DNA of 48,775 nt, taken from Rhodospirillales bacterium. GTDB lineage: Bacteria; Pseudomonadota; Alphaproteobacteria; ATCC43930; CGMCC-115725. Under the pieces are notes generated by a model, which was not told the DNA's origin, ran no database searches, and was given only the letters and a program-made list of their open reading frames with translations. The translations under genes and the position numbers were made by a program. Where the stretch lies: the NCBI GenBank assembly GCA_028288725.1, contig JAQGIC010000022.1, positions 1-48,775 of the forward strand, read 5' to 3'. Shown in pieces: positions 17,012-26,449 of the stretch; the first letter of the stretch is position 1; the number at the start of each line of letters is the position of its first letter.

Positions 17012-17472
17012 CGCGTCAAGGCGGCATCGATCTCGCCGGCCAGGCTGCGGCGCTCGTCCGCGGTCAGGAAGCCGCCGATCGCCAGCTCGTGCCCGTGGGA
17101 GCGCAGCAGCAGCTGGTTGCGTTCCGCCCCCTGTTCGATCAGCAACAGCCGCAGCCAGAACGCCTGAAAGCGCCAGATCCTGACCTCGCCGCGCACGCTG
17201 ACCCGCTCGATCGTCAGATCGTCGCCGGCCAGGCGCACCGTCTCGCGCATCCGGCCGCTGCGATAGGACAGGCGGAAGGCGCCATACAATAACAGCACGT
17301 CGAGCCCGAAAAACCCGGTGACCGGCCAGGCGCCCATCGCGACGAAGGCAACGCCGGCCCCGAAGCTGACCCCGGAGATCGCCAGCATCAGGAAGAAGAA
17401 CCCGCGCGGCGGCAGGCTGCGGTGCGGCCGCAGCACCGTCTCGTAATACAGAATGGGCTCGGCCTCGGTCAT
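16978..17472 (-). CDS. DUF2244 membrane protein
   Basis: A 164-residue protein of the alphaproteobacterial DUF2244 family. It begins ILYYETVLRPHRSLPPRGF, followed by two adjacent hydrophobic spans (about 27-45 and 50-68) and a soluble domain with LRLLLIEQG and RSHGHELAIGGFLTADERRSLA. Function is unknown. ATG 17472, with GGGAG close upstream, is preferred; an in-frame ATG five codons earlier is possible. In many alphaproteobacteria this family lies beside nth, as it does here. Confidence 0.85.
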   Translation of the reverse strand: MTEAEPILYYETVLRPHRSLPPRGFFFLMLAISGVSFGAGVAFVAMGAWPVTGFFGLDVLLLYGAFRLSYRSGRMRETVRLAGDDLTIERVSVRGEVRIWRFQAFWLRLLLIEQGAERNQLLLRSHGHELAIGGFLTADERRSLAGEIDAALTRYRNPNTSFMP

Positions 17473-17564
17473 GATGCTCCCGAGCATAGTCCCGGGACCG
17501 CCGCCGGCAAAGCGGCGTGGCGGCAGGCTGGCGCGACCGACCGTCGCTCTATAATCTGGCCCCC

Positions 17565-18212
17565 ATGCCCTCCGCCCTGATGACCAAAGCCGATATCGAC
17601 GGCTTTTTCCGAACGCTCTCAGAGCGCATGCCGGCACCCGAGACCGAGCTGGTCTATTCCAACCCCTTCACCCTGCTGGTCGCGGTCGTGCTGTCGGCCC
17701 AGGCGACCGACGTCGGCGTCAACAAGGCGACCAAGGCGCTGTTCCAGCTCGCCGACAATGCCGCGAAGATGGCAGAGCTCGGCGAAGAGACGATCCGCGA
17801 TCACATCAAGACGATCGGCCTGTTCAACACCAAGGCCAAGAACGTGGCACGGCTGTCGCAGATGCTGGTCGCCCACCATGGTGGCGAAGTACCGCGCGAC
17901 CGCGACGCGCTGGAGGCATTGCCCGGCGTCGGCCGCAAGACGGCGAATGTGGTGCTGAACGTGGCCTTCGGCGAGCCGACCATGGCGGTCGACACTCATA
18001 TCTTCCGCCTGGGCAACCGCACCGGCATGGCGCCCGGCAAGACACCGCGCGCGGTCGAGGACGGGCTGATGAAGCGCGTGCCGCGCCATTGGCTGCTGCA
18101 TGCGCACCATTGGCTGATCCTGCACGGACGCTATGTCTGCAAGGCGCGCAAGCCCGATTGCCCGACCTGTCCGGTCGCGCAATTCTGCCGCTACAAGGCT
18201 AAGACGGAATAG
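17565..18212 (+). CDS. nth: Endonuclease III
   Basis: A 215-residue DNA glycosylase/AP lyase that removes oxidised pyrimidines in base excision repair. The helix-hairpin-helix is LPGVGRKTANVV with catalytic Lys125. The catalytic Asp143 lies in AVDTHIFRLGNR. The [4Fe-4S] ligands are spaced C-x6-C-x2-C-x5-C at the C-terminus (CKARKPDCPTCPVAQFC). ATG 17565 is used; ATG 17580 is also possible. The TAG stop is the first three bases of a palindromic repeat. Confidence 0.97.
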   Translation: MPSALMTKADIDGFFRTLSERMPAPETELVYSNPFTLLVAVVLSAQATDVGVNKATKALFQLADNAAKMAELGEETIRDHIKTIGLFNTKAKNVARLSQMLVAHHGGEVPRDRDALEALPGVGRKTANVVLNVAFGEPTMAVDTHIFRLGNRTGMAPGKTPRAVEDGLMKRVPRHWLLHAHHWLILHGRYVCKARKPDCPTCPVAQFCRYKAKTE

Positions 18213-18275
18213 AGCGAATATCTGGAGACTGATTCACCGATCAAAACCGATGCGGTTCGATCGGATCAGGTTCTA
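18210..18275. repeat. Palindromic intergenic element, copy 4, ending two convergent genes
   Basis: A 66-bp element in the reverse orientation of copy 1. The two share a 21-bp identical stretch (18225-18245 here). Its left TAG is the nth stop codon. Its right end, read on the minus strand as TAGAACCTGATCC, gives the TAG stop of the convergent lipoprotein gene. It fills the whole gap between the two coding regions. Confidence 0.87.
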
Positions 18276-18752
18276 TTGGGCCGAAGCCGAGCGCTGATCG
18301 GGAAACGGCGTGCAGCTGTTGTTGGGCGTACCGAGCTTGATCCGGTCGCGCGTCGTCGCATGGACGACCTTGAGGCCGCCGTCTTCCGGATAGAGGAACA
18401 CGTCCAGCACGCAGGACGCACTGCGATACTGCCAGATCTCGGCCGGGGCATCGTGCCGGGTGAAATCGGGTGCGCCCAGACGCTGGGTCAATTGACGATC
18501 CGACATCTGGGTCAGCGACGCCATTTCGGTCAGCGAGAAATGCGGACGCGCCGCGCCCGGCGTGCGATAGGCGATATCGGCCGGCGACAGGGCGAGAGTG
18601 TCGGAAGGCGCATTGCCGGTCGAGCAGGCCGCCAGCGTCGCCGCGAGCAGAACGGCCGAAATCGGGCCGCCGAACAGCTTCGGACAGCGGAAATTCCAGT
18701 CGCGCCGGGCCCCGTACCCCGTCTCGACAATGCCTGCGGCTGGGCCGGACAT
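18273..18752 (-). CDS. Putative lipoprotein of unknown function
   Basis: A 159-residue protein. A hydrophobic segment with a lipobox (ISAVLLAATLAACSTGN) lies unusually far in, at about residues 31-47, so the true start may be later or use a non-standard codon. The mature part has a conserved-looking RQLTQRLGAPDFTRHDAPAEIWQYRS block, a pattern seen in SmpA/OmlA-like outer-membrane lipoproteins (LGxPxxxxxx-WxY). Export and lipid attachment are inferred. It ends with a TAG supplied by the palindromic repeat. Confidence 0.7.
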   Translation of the reverse strand: MSGPAAGIVETGYGARRDWNFRCPKLFGGPISAVLLAATLAACSTGNAPSDTLALSPADIAYRTPGAARPHFSLTEMASLTQMSDRQLTQRLGAPDFTRHDAPAEIWQYRSASCVLDVFLYPEDGGLKVVHATTRDRIKLGTPNNSCTPFPDQRSASAQ

Positions 18753-18905
18753 CGCACGCACTAATAAACCCCCTGAAAACACCCCATCGATACTTGCCGG
18801 ATTCCGAGCCCGCACAGCAACGGGAATCCAAGGGCAAGCGCCGATCTCCTGAATATACAACCCAGGACGGTAGGCGGCAGGTCTTTAAATTTGACTAACG
18901 CGGCA

Positions 18906-18933
18906 ACCCTCCCGACACCGGAGCCGGGAGGGT
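18906..18933 (-). terminator. Hairpin after bactofilin
   Basis: A 9-bp perfect stem (18906-18914 with 18925-18933) with a 10-base loop, starting 6 bases past the bactofilin stop on the minus strand. The T content after it is low, so termination strength is uncertain. Confidence 0.6.
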
Positions 18934-18939
18934 GCCTGA

Positions 18940-19671
18940 TCAGACGATCCGGGTGGCGCTCAGATCATTGAGCGGCAGGTCCCCGGTGGAGGCGGAAGCC
19001 GGCGTGGGCGCGCCCTCGACCGGCGCGGACTTGACCGCGACCGTCTCCAGACCGGTCGACTGGATGTCGCCGGAAATCTGGCCGCCGCACTCGACCTCGA
19101 GTTGGCCATAGCGGATCGAGCCGGATACCCGGCCGGTCGCCTTGATCAGCAACCGCGTCTTGACCGTGAGCGAGCCTTCGAACCGGCCGTGGATCTCGGC
19201 GTGATCGACCGAGGCCGTGCCCTTGAACAGGCCGGTGGTGGCGATTTCGATATCGGCACAGTTCGACAGGTTGGCCTCGACGCTGCCTTCGACCAGAAGC
19301 CGGTCGCAGGTCGTGATCTCGCCCGAGAGCGTGATCTCGCGTCCGACCAGCAGCTGGCGCAGTTCCGGCTCGCGCTTCGGCTCCGGCTTCGGCGCCGCGG
19401 GCGCGCTGCCGAACGACGGGGCGGATGTCGGCGCGGCCGGAATGGGTTCGGCGGGACGGCGGGGCAATTCGGTGGTCATCGGTCGGGCTACCTCAGGTGT
19501 GGCGGGACGCAAAGGAACGGTCGGGACGCGGTTCGGCAGGGCGGGTTGGGATGCGCCCGGTCCGAAGCCCGGCCGCGGTCCGACCTTGGCGGCCGGAGCC
19601 ACGAGATTTTCCGGCGCGAGCGCCTGATCGGACGCCCCGTCTTCGCCTTCGGTCTTCTTGCGGCGGAACAT
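18940..19671 (-). CDS. Bactofilin family protein
   Basis: A 243-residue protein. A Pro/Ala-rich disordered N-terminus (1-105) precedes a bactofilin (DUF583) beta-helix at about 108-215, with repeats such as LLVGREITLSGEITTCDRLLVEGSVEANL and GRFEGSLTVKTRLLIKATGRVSG. Bactofilins polymerise without nucleotide and scaffold cell-shape or envelope enzymes. A short Pro/Ala-rich tail follows. It may be co-transcribed with the upstream EI24-like gene (gap 60 bases). Confidence 0.92.
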   Translation of the reverse strand: MFRRKKTEGEDGASDQALAPENLVAPAAKVGPRPGFGPGASQPALPNRVPTVPLRPATPEVARPMTTELPRRPAEPIPAAPTSAPSFGSAPAAPKPEPKREPELRQLLVGREITLSGEITTCDRLLVEGSVEANLSNCADIEIATTGLFKGTASVDHAEIHGRFEGSLTVKTRLLIKATGRVSGSIRYGQLEVECGGQISGDIQSTGLETVAVKSAPVEGAPTPASASTGDLPLNDLSATRIV

Positions 19672-19731
19672 GTAATCGATCCCCAGTTTGTCTTAAAGCG
19701 TTGTCGGATAACGAATCTCTATGCGGTTCCT

Positions 19732-20403
19732 TCAGGCCGGATCGGGCCCCCGGAGCCGTTCGACCAGATGGACGGCAGCCGCGAGGCCGATGATCGGCGC
19801 CACCAGATTGACGACCGGAAGAGCGAACAGCCCTGCGACGAAAACACCGGACAGGATGAAGGTCATCCGCTGGGCCCGCCACAGCCGCTGCGCCGTCCGC
19901 CAGTCGACCCTGCGTAGCGCCACGACATCGAAATACTCGCGCCCGAGAAGGTAGCCGTTCAGGCCGAGAAATAGAACCAGATTCAAGCCTGGAAACAGCA
20001 GGTAAAGCGGCAGGGCCACGATGTTGAGCACCAACCCGATCAGGGCCAGCCGGATGCCGCTCCACAGGTTTGCCACCTGACGGGATTTGGGCGGCGTGGC
20101 AAGATTGGGATAATGACGGTGCTCGACCGCCCGGATGATCGCTTCGGAATAGAATCCGAGGATCATCAGCACCATGCTGGGGAACAGCAGCCAGGTCACG
20201 ACCGGAGCGGCGAAGACGCCCAGAATGCCGGCCACGATCTCGATCCAGCGCGAATTCCGGACGAGTTCATAATGGAGCAGCGCGGCCAGTCCCCACCAGA
20301 GCAGCAGGAACACCAGGCAGGCCCAGGCGGCGGAACGAATGAGCGGCCCGCGCATTTCAGGACGGGGCAATTGCGCGAAAGCGCGCGAAAGAGCTGACAA
20401 CAT
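19732..20403 (-). CDS. EI24/CysZ-like integral membrane protein
   Basis: A 223-residue membrane protein with about five hydrophobic segments. The pattern FLGLNGYLLGREYFDVVALRR followed by RRMTFILSGV-like and LPVVNLVAPIIGLAAAVHL blocks fits the EI24 domain (CysZ group). CysZ proteins import sulfate; whether this one does is not shown. ATG 20403 is used because it starts the hydrophobic protein. It is divergent from the PfkB-type kinase gene. Confidence 0.8.
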   Translation of the reverse strand: MLSALSRAFAQLPRPEMRGPLIRSAAWACLVFLLLWWGLAALLHYELVRNSRWIEIVAGILGVFAAPVVTWLLFPSMVLMILGFYSEAIIRAVEHRHYPNLATPPKSRQVANLWSGIRLALIGLVLNIVALPLYLLFPGLNLVLFLGLNGYLLGREYFDVVALRRVDWRTAQRLWRAQRMTFILSGVFVAGLFALPVVNLVAPIIGLAAAVHLVERLRGPDPA

Positions 20404-20432
20404 CGGCGGGTCGAACCTCGACGGATAGGCCG

Positions 20433-20468
20433 CGACATCTGTCGTCGGCGGGTCGCGACATCTTGTCG
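20433..20468. promoter_or_regulatory. Twin CGACA/TGTCG palindromes between divergent genes
   Basis: CGACA-TC-TGTCG (20433-20444) and CGACA-TCT-TGTCG (20456-20468), each inside a direct repeat of a longer GCGACATC word, centres about 23.5 bp apart. They lie in the 195-base gap between the EI24-like and kinase genes. A regulator-binding site is possible; no regulator is identified. Confidence 0.4.
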
Positions 20469-20598
20469 TCGACACATGGGGATCGGGACGTCGCGGTTTT
20501 GCAGATACTACCCCTGCGCGGGGGTCGGTTGCCAGCGGGACGGAAATTCATATACTGCGCCGCAAAATACGCCCTTCGTTTTAGGAAAATTCTGTCTC

Positions 20599-21582
20599 AT
20601 GACGACCGCTAAGCTCGACGTCGTCGGCATCGGCAATGCCATCGTCGACGTGATCAGCCAATCCGATGACGCCTTCCTCGCCGCCCAGGCGATGGACAAG
20701 GGCGCCATGATGCTGATCGACGAGCCGCGCGCCGAGGCGATCTACGGCGCCATGGGCCCGGGGATCGAGGCCTCGGGCGGTTCGGCCGGCAACACCGTCG
20801 CCGGCATCGCGTCGCTCGGCGGCAAGGCCGGCTATATCGGCAAGGTGCGCGACGACCTGCTGGGCAAGGTCTACCGCCATGACATCACGGCCGCGGGCGT
20901 CAGTTTCCCGACCCCCGCCGCCCAGTCCGGCCCCGCGACCGCACGCTGCCTGATCCTGGTCACGCCCGACGCGCAGCGCACCATGAACACGTTCCTCGGC
21001 GCCTGCGTCGGCCTCGGCCCCGACGACGTCGATGCCGATTTCATCGCGAGCGCGCAGGTGACCTATATGGAAGGCTATCTGTATGACCCGCCGCTGGCGC
21101 AGGAGGCCTTTCGCAAGGCCGCCGTGATCGCCCACGCGGCCGGCCGGAAGGTGGCCCTGTCGCTGTCGGATTCCTTCTGCGTCCATCGCCATCGCCAGGC
21201 CTTCCTCGACTTCATCGAGGGCCATGTCGACGTGCTGTTCGCGAACGAGGCGGAATTGACCGCGCTCGCGGGCACCGGGAATTTCGACGAGGCGGTCGCA
21301 GCGGTGCGCCGCCTGACCGAACTCTGCGCCGTGACGCGCGGCGCCCGGGGCTCCGTCGTCGTGACGCGCGATCAGATCATCGAAGTACCGGCCGCCGCCG
21401 TCGAGCGTGTCGTCGACACGACCGGCGCCGGCGACCTTTACGCCGCGGGTTTCCTCTACGGCCTGACCCGCAACCTGCCGCTCGCCGAATGCGGGCGGAT
21501 CGGCAGCATCGCCGCCGCCGAAATCATCAGCCACTACGGCGCTCGCCCCGAGACGCCGCTCGCGGCCCTCATCCAGGCCTGA
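20599..21582 (+). CDS. PfkB-family (adenosine-type) sugar kinase
   Basis: A 327-residue ribokinase-like enzyme. The N-terminal block is [13 protein letters not shown], the substrate lid motif is [16 protein letters not shown], and the catalytic anion hole is [15 protein letters not shown] with the base Asp in GAGD. This subgroup is usually annotated as adenosine kinase in alphaproteobacteria; the substrate is not decided by sequence alone. It lies 19 bases before typA and is probably co-transcribed with it. Confidence 0.93.
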   Translation: MTTAKLDVVGIGNAIVDVISQSDDAFLAAQAMDKGAMMLIDEPRAEAIYGAMGPGIEASGGSAGNTVAGIASLGGKAGYIGKVRDDLLGKVYRHDITAAGVSFPTPAAQSGPATARCLILVTPDAQRTMNTFLGACVGLGPDDVDADFIASAQVTYMEGYLYDPPLAQEAFRKAAVIAHAAGRKVALSLSDSFCVHRHRQAFLDFIEGHVDVLFANEAELTALAGTGNFDEAVAAVRRLTELCAVTRGARGSVVVTRDQIIEVPAAAVERVVDTTGAGDLYAAGFLYGLTRNLPLAECGRIGSIAAAEIISHYGARPETPLAALIQA

Positions 21583-21601
21583 GTAGAGATCCGAGATCCC
21601 C

Positions 21602-23419
<1,818 letters not shown>

Positions 23420-23469
23420 AGGCGACCGGTCGGCTGGAGAAGAAGGGCGGGCCTGCGGGTCCGGCCTTT

Positions 23470-23575
23470 GGCACCCTCACCCGGCTCGCTAACGCGATCC
23501 ACCTCTCCCGCAGGCGGTAGAGGGTCGAAATCTCCTTCCCCTGAATTTTGCGGGGGAGGGTCGGGGCGGCGGGGG
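23470..23575. repeat. REP-like palindromic mosaic
   Basis: The gap between typA and the convergent nucleotidyltransferase-like gene holds CACCCTCACCCGG, an imperfect hairpin around 23501-23525 and a second (CCTTCCCC / GGGGGAGG) around 23534-23558. The words match the REP-like block at 3315-3451. No gene is visible. Confidence 0.6.
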
Positions 23576-23583
23576 CCGCGCCG

Positions 23584-24153
23584 CTATTCGGCCGCCACGA
23601 TCCTCAACCACGGCCAGCGTGCCCGATAGCTCTCCGCCTTGGCCTGGAACAGCGCCGGCTGGGGATTGACCGGGTTCATGCGCAACACCCCGTCCCACAG
23701 CTCGGCCAGGCCGTAGGGCGCGTAGAGCGCGCCATCCGCGGCCCGGATGCCGACGCAGGTGCAGGCGACCAGGTAGCGGTCGATACCGTCCTCGGTCGAG
23801 GCGAGCGGCGGATAGCCGGCGCCTGACCGTTCGCCGTACCAGAGATGGACGCGCGCCTGGTTCTTCAGCTCGACCAGGATCCCCAGATCGGCGAACAGCG
23901 CGGCGGCGCGGCGGATAGCCCGGTCTTCCGCCGCCCAGCTGGTGTCCGGATCGAAATAGAAGATGTCGTAATCCTTGATATCGGCCTGGACCGGACGCCC
24001 GGCCTGCCGGTTCCAGACCGCCTGATAGAGACAGCCGGCGACCAGATAGGCCTGCGGCAGGCCTAAAGCCGGCAGCCGGCGCAGGATTTCGGCATTCGCC
24101 GGATTTTCTCGAGCCCAGGCCTCGAGCAGGGCCGTCCGGTCGCCTTCCGTCAC
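23584..24153 (-). CDS. Nucleotidyltransferase family protein (DUF925-like)
   Basis: A 189-residue protein with LVAGCLYQAVWNRQ followed by IKDYDIFYFDPDTSW, the conserved core of the DUF925/NTP_transf_6 family (a nucleotidyltransferase-like fold with a D-x-D-type acidic pair). A later block KNQARVHLWYGERSGAGYPPL is also family-typical. No substrate is known. The start is GTG 24153 behind a G-rich stretch (GGAAGGGGG). Confidence 0.85.
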   Translation of the reverse strand: MTEGDRTALLEAWARENPANAEILRRLPALGLPQAYLVAGCLYQAVWNRQAGRPVQADIKDYDIFYFDPDTSWAAEDRAIRRAAALFADLGILVELKNQARVHLWYGERSGAGYPPLASTEDGIDRYLVACTCVGIRAADGALYAPYGLAELWDGVLRMNPVNPQPALFQAKAESYRARWPWLRIVAAE

Positions 24154-24223
24154 CCGCCGCCCCCTTCCCGCCGTGTGCCGAGAATTCTCGCCCAGCCCAT
24201 CCGAAAGCGGAAGAGCGAGCTTG

Positions 24224-24261
24224 CATACCTTTGGTATGATAATACATACTCAAGGTATGTA
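24224..24261 (+). promoter_or_regulatory. Paired palindromic operator before the GST unit
   Basis: CATACC-TTT-GGTATG (24224-24238) and TACATAC-TCAAG-GTATGTA (24243-24261). Their centres are 21 bp apart, two helical turns, so two dimers could bind the same face. An AT-rich TATGATAAT lies between, so the sites overlap a likely promoter. The regulator may be the TetR protein encoded at 25082-25687. Confidence 0.6.
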
Positions 24262-24304
24262 CTTCGGGTCTGATCGATCCGATGCAAGCACGAGGGAGCT
24301 TCCG

Positions 24305-24433
24305 ATGATCGTCATCTGGATCGTAATCGCCTTGTTCGCCGTCGGCGATACCGCCGCGGGCCTGTCCCGGAACCCCCCGCCCGCAACCTTGGCCACCGCC
24401 TCGACGGGTAACCCATCGGAGCCAGCGCCATGA
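24305..24433 (+). CDS. Small membrane peptide coupled to GST (42 aa)
   Basis: A 42-residue frame with GAGGGAG about 7 bases before its ATG. Residues 2-13 are strongly hydrophobic (IVIWIVIALFAV); the rest is polar and Pro-rich. The stop overlaps the GST start (ATGA). I do not recognise it. The ribosome site, coupling and position just downstream of the operator support translation, perhaps as a leader. Confidence 0.4.
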   Translation: MIVIWIVIALFAVGDTAAGLSRNPPPATLATASTGNPSEPAP

Positions 24434-25071
24434 AGCTCTATGCCAGTCCCTTCGCCTGCTCGTTCACCGTGCGGGTCGCCCTCGCCGAGGCGGGCCTCGA
24501 TGCCGAAATCGTCTGGGTCGATCTTCAGACCAAGCAGGCCGCGGATGGCGTCGATCTCCGGACGCTCAACGCCAAAGGCCAGGTCCCAACCCTGGTGCTC
24601 GACGACCGGGCGGTGCTGACCGAGATCGGCGCGATCCTGCAATATCTCGGCGATCGGGTGCCGGCACGACCGCTCGTGCCGCCGCCGGCCGCGTTCGAAC
24701 GCTATCGGCTGCAGGAATGGCTGAGCTTCATCGCCGGTGAAATCCACAAGACGCTGGGTGTCCTGCTGATCACCGCGCCGGGCTTCGATCCGGCCGGGGC
24801 CGAGGTGACGCGCCGTCTGGCGCACCATCTGCTGCCGGCCCGCCTGGGTCACATCGCCCGGGCGCTCGACGGCCGATCGTTTCTGATGGGCGAATATTTC
24901 ACCGTCGCCGACGCCTATCTGTTCAACATGCTGATCTGGGCGCGCTATGTCGAACTCGACCTGGCGCCCTGGCCGGCTCTCGGCGCCTATTTCGCCCGCT
25001 TGGCGGCTCGGCCTGCGATCGCCCCGGTGTTGGCGGAGGAACGCGCCGCCCGCCTCGCCGCCCAGCGCTAG
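24430..25071 (+). CDS. Glutathione S-transferase family protein
   Basis: A 213-residue GST. The N-terminal thioredoxin-like domain begins KLYASPFACSFTVRVALAEAGL, with Ser/Cys near residue 9-10 in the catalytic position. The GSH-binding strand-turn is GQVPTLVLDDRAVLTEIGAILQYL. The C-terminal helical domain has FTVADAYLFNMLIWA. Detoxifying or GSH-dependent activity is likely; the substrate is unknown. It lies downstream of the paired operator and convergent with a TetR gene 10 bases away. Confidence 0.92.
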   Translation: MKLYASPFACSFTVRVALAEAGLDAEIVWVDLQTKQAADGVDLRTLNAKGQVPTLVLDDRAVLTEIGAILQYLGDRVPARPLVPPPAAFERYRLQEWLSFIAGEIHKTLGVLLITAPGFDPAGAEVTRRLAHHLLPARLGHIARALDGRSFLMGEYFTVADAYLFNMLIWARYVELDLAPWPALGAYFARLAARPAIAPVLAEERAARLAAQR

Positions 25072-25081
25072 CCCGCTTCGC

Positions 25082-25687
25082 TCACGCGGTCGGGGCCTCT
25101 CCCGGCTGCGTGCGCAGGGCCTGAAGCATCAACTCGATTTCGGCCCGGACGCCCGGCAATGCCGCGGCCGGGTCATCGAGCTGCGCCAGATAGCGCGCCG
25201 CTTCCGTCAGGGCGCCGTAGATTGCCGCCGCCAGCGGCTCGCTCGGCCGGGGCGGGATCTGGCCGGCCTTGATCGCGGCCCGGATCCCGCCCGAGATCAA
25301 ACCCAGCGAATGGCGTGTGCAAACCTCGCGCCACACGTCCCAGCCCAGCACCGACGGGCCCTCGCGCAGCAACAGCCGCAGGGTCCCGGGATGGAGCGTG
25401 ATGTCGAGAAAGGCAAGGCAGCCGGATTTCAGCATGCTCCAGGGGTCGTCGCGCGCGCAAGCGGCCCGGATATCGGCGTGGAGTTGAGCCTCGGCCTCTT
25501 CGAACACGGCCCGGAAGATCGCCTTCTTGTCGGTGAAGTGATGATAGAAGGCGCCCTTGGTCAGGCCAGCGGCGCGCGTGATGTCGTCGACCGACGTCGC
25601 GGCATAGCCTTCGGCCCGGAACAGCGCGCGGGCGGCTTCCATCAATTTGGCCAGTGAGGCGGCCGAGCGTTCTTCCTGTGTCGCCAT
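25082..25687 (-). CDS. TetR-family transcriptional regulator
   Basis: A 201-residue repressor. The N-terminal HTH is SVDDITRAAGLTKGAFYHHF, with the usual FTDKKAIFRAVFEEAE following. The C-terminal ligand domain is about 75-200. ATG 25687 gives the typical short N-terminus; a longer frame is open but unlikely. It is convergent with gst, and is the obvious candidate to bind the CATACC/GGTATG operator, though no copy of that motif lies before its own start. Confidence 0.92.
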   Translation of the reverse strand: MATQEERSAASLAKLMEAARALFRAEGYAATSVDDITRAAGLTKGAFYHHFTDKKAIFRAVFEEAEAQLHADIRAACARDDPWSMLKSGCLAFLDITLHPGTLRLLLREGPSVLGWDVWREVCTRHSLGLISGGIRAAIKAGQIPPRPSEPLAAAIYGALTEAARYLAQLDDPAAALPGVRAEIELMLQALRTQPGEAPTA

Positions 25688-25813
25688 CGGGACGAGGCTA
25701 GCATGCCGACGATCCCAGAGACCAGACGGCATGCCGGACGACATGCCGCGCTTTCCCCACGGCGCCGGCTCCGCTATCGTCGCGGCCTTTCACCACCCGT
25801 CCAGGGATCGATC

Positions 25814-26362
25814 ATGCAGAAGCTGTTCCGTGTCCTGCTCCTCCTCGTTGCTCTCGTCATGGCACCCATGATGGCCCGGGCGGCCGATCTGGAGAACACG
25901 CTCTACCTCGATATTCCGGCCGGTCGCGTCGTGATCGCGCTCAGGCCCGATCTGGCGCCCAATCATGTCGCCCGCATCAAGGAACTGGTCCGCAAGGGTT
26001 TCTATGACGGCCTCAGCTTCCACCGCGTCATTCCCGGCTTCATGGCCCAGACCGGCGATCCGCTGGGCAACGGCAGCGGCGGTTCGGGCAAGAACATCAA
26101 GGCCGAGTTCTCCAAGGAGCATTTCGGCCGCGGCGTCGTCGGCATGGCGCGCTCCAGCTCGCCCGATTCGGCCGACAGCCAGTTCTTCATCACGCTCGGC
26201 GACGCGGGCTTTCTCGACGGCAAGTACACCATCTTCGGCCAAGTCACGTCGGGCATGGAGTTCGTCGACAAGATCAAGGCCGGCAGCGAGGCCAATAACG
26301 GCGCCGTCGCCCAGCCGGACAAGATCGTCAGGGCGCAGATCGCGGCCGACGCCAAGGGCTAA
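25814..26362 (+). CDS. Exported cyclophilin-type peptidyl-prolyl isomerase
   Basis: A 182-residue cyclophilin with a signal peptide (about 1-23, ending MMARA). The catalytic block FHRVIPGFMAQTGDP includes the active-site Arg, and QFFITLGD is present. It isomerises proline bonds during periplasmic folding. Its mature part is closely similar to the cytoplasmic protein at 26450, so the two are paralogues. A terminator follows 26 bases after the stop. Confidence 0.93.
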   Translation: MQKLFRVLLLLVALVMAPMMARAADLENTLYLDIPAGRVVIALRPDLAPNHVARIKELVRKGFYDGLSFHRVIPGFMAQTGDPLGNGSGGSGKNIKAEFSKEHFGRGVVGMARSSSPDSADSQFFITLGDAGFLDGKYTIFGQVTSGMEFVDKIKAGSEANNGAVAQPDKIVRAQIAADAKG

Positions 26363-26387
26363 ACCCTGACGCGGCTTGTGAGGCGGG

Positions 26388-26418
26388 CGCGGGGCCGCTA
26401 AGGTCCCGCGTTATTTTT
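26388..26418 (+). terminator. Rho-independent terminator between the PPIase paralogues
   Basis: A 6-bp GC stem (26388-26393 with 26405-26410) with an 11-base loop is followed by TTATTTTT. It separates the exported cyclophilin from the cytoplasmic one. Confidence 0.7.
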
Positions 26419-26449
26419 CTATCGACTCAAATATTCCGGAGGAACCGCC

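Noticed and set aside
25701-25734. GCATGCCG / CGGCATGC inverted repeat just upstream of the TetR gene
   Set aside because: The 18-base spacer is long for a TetR site and the arms do not resemble the CATACC/GGTATG operator before gst. Possibly an operator of another protein, not supported further.
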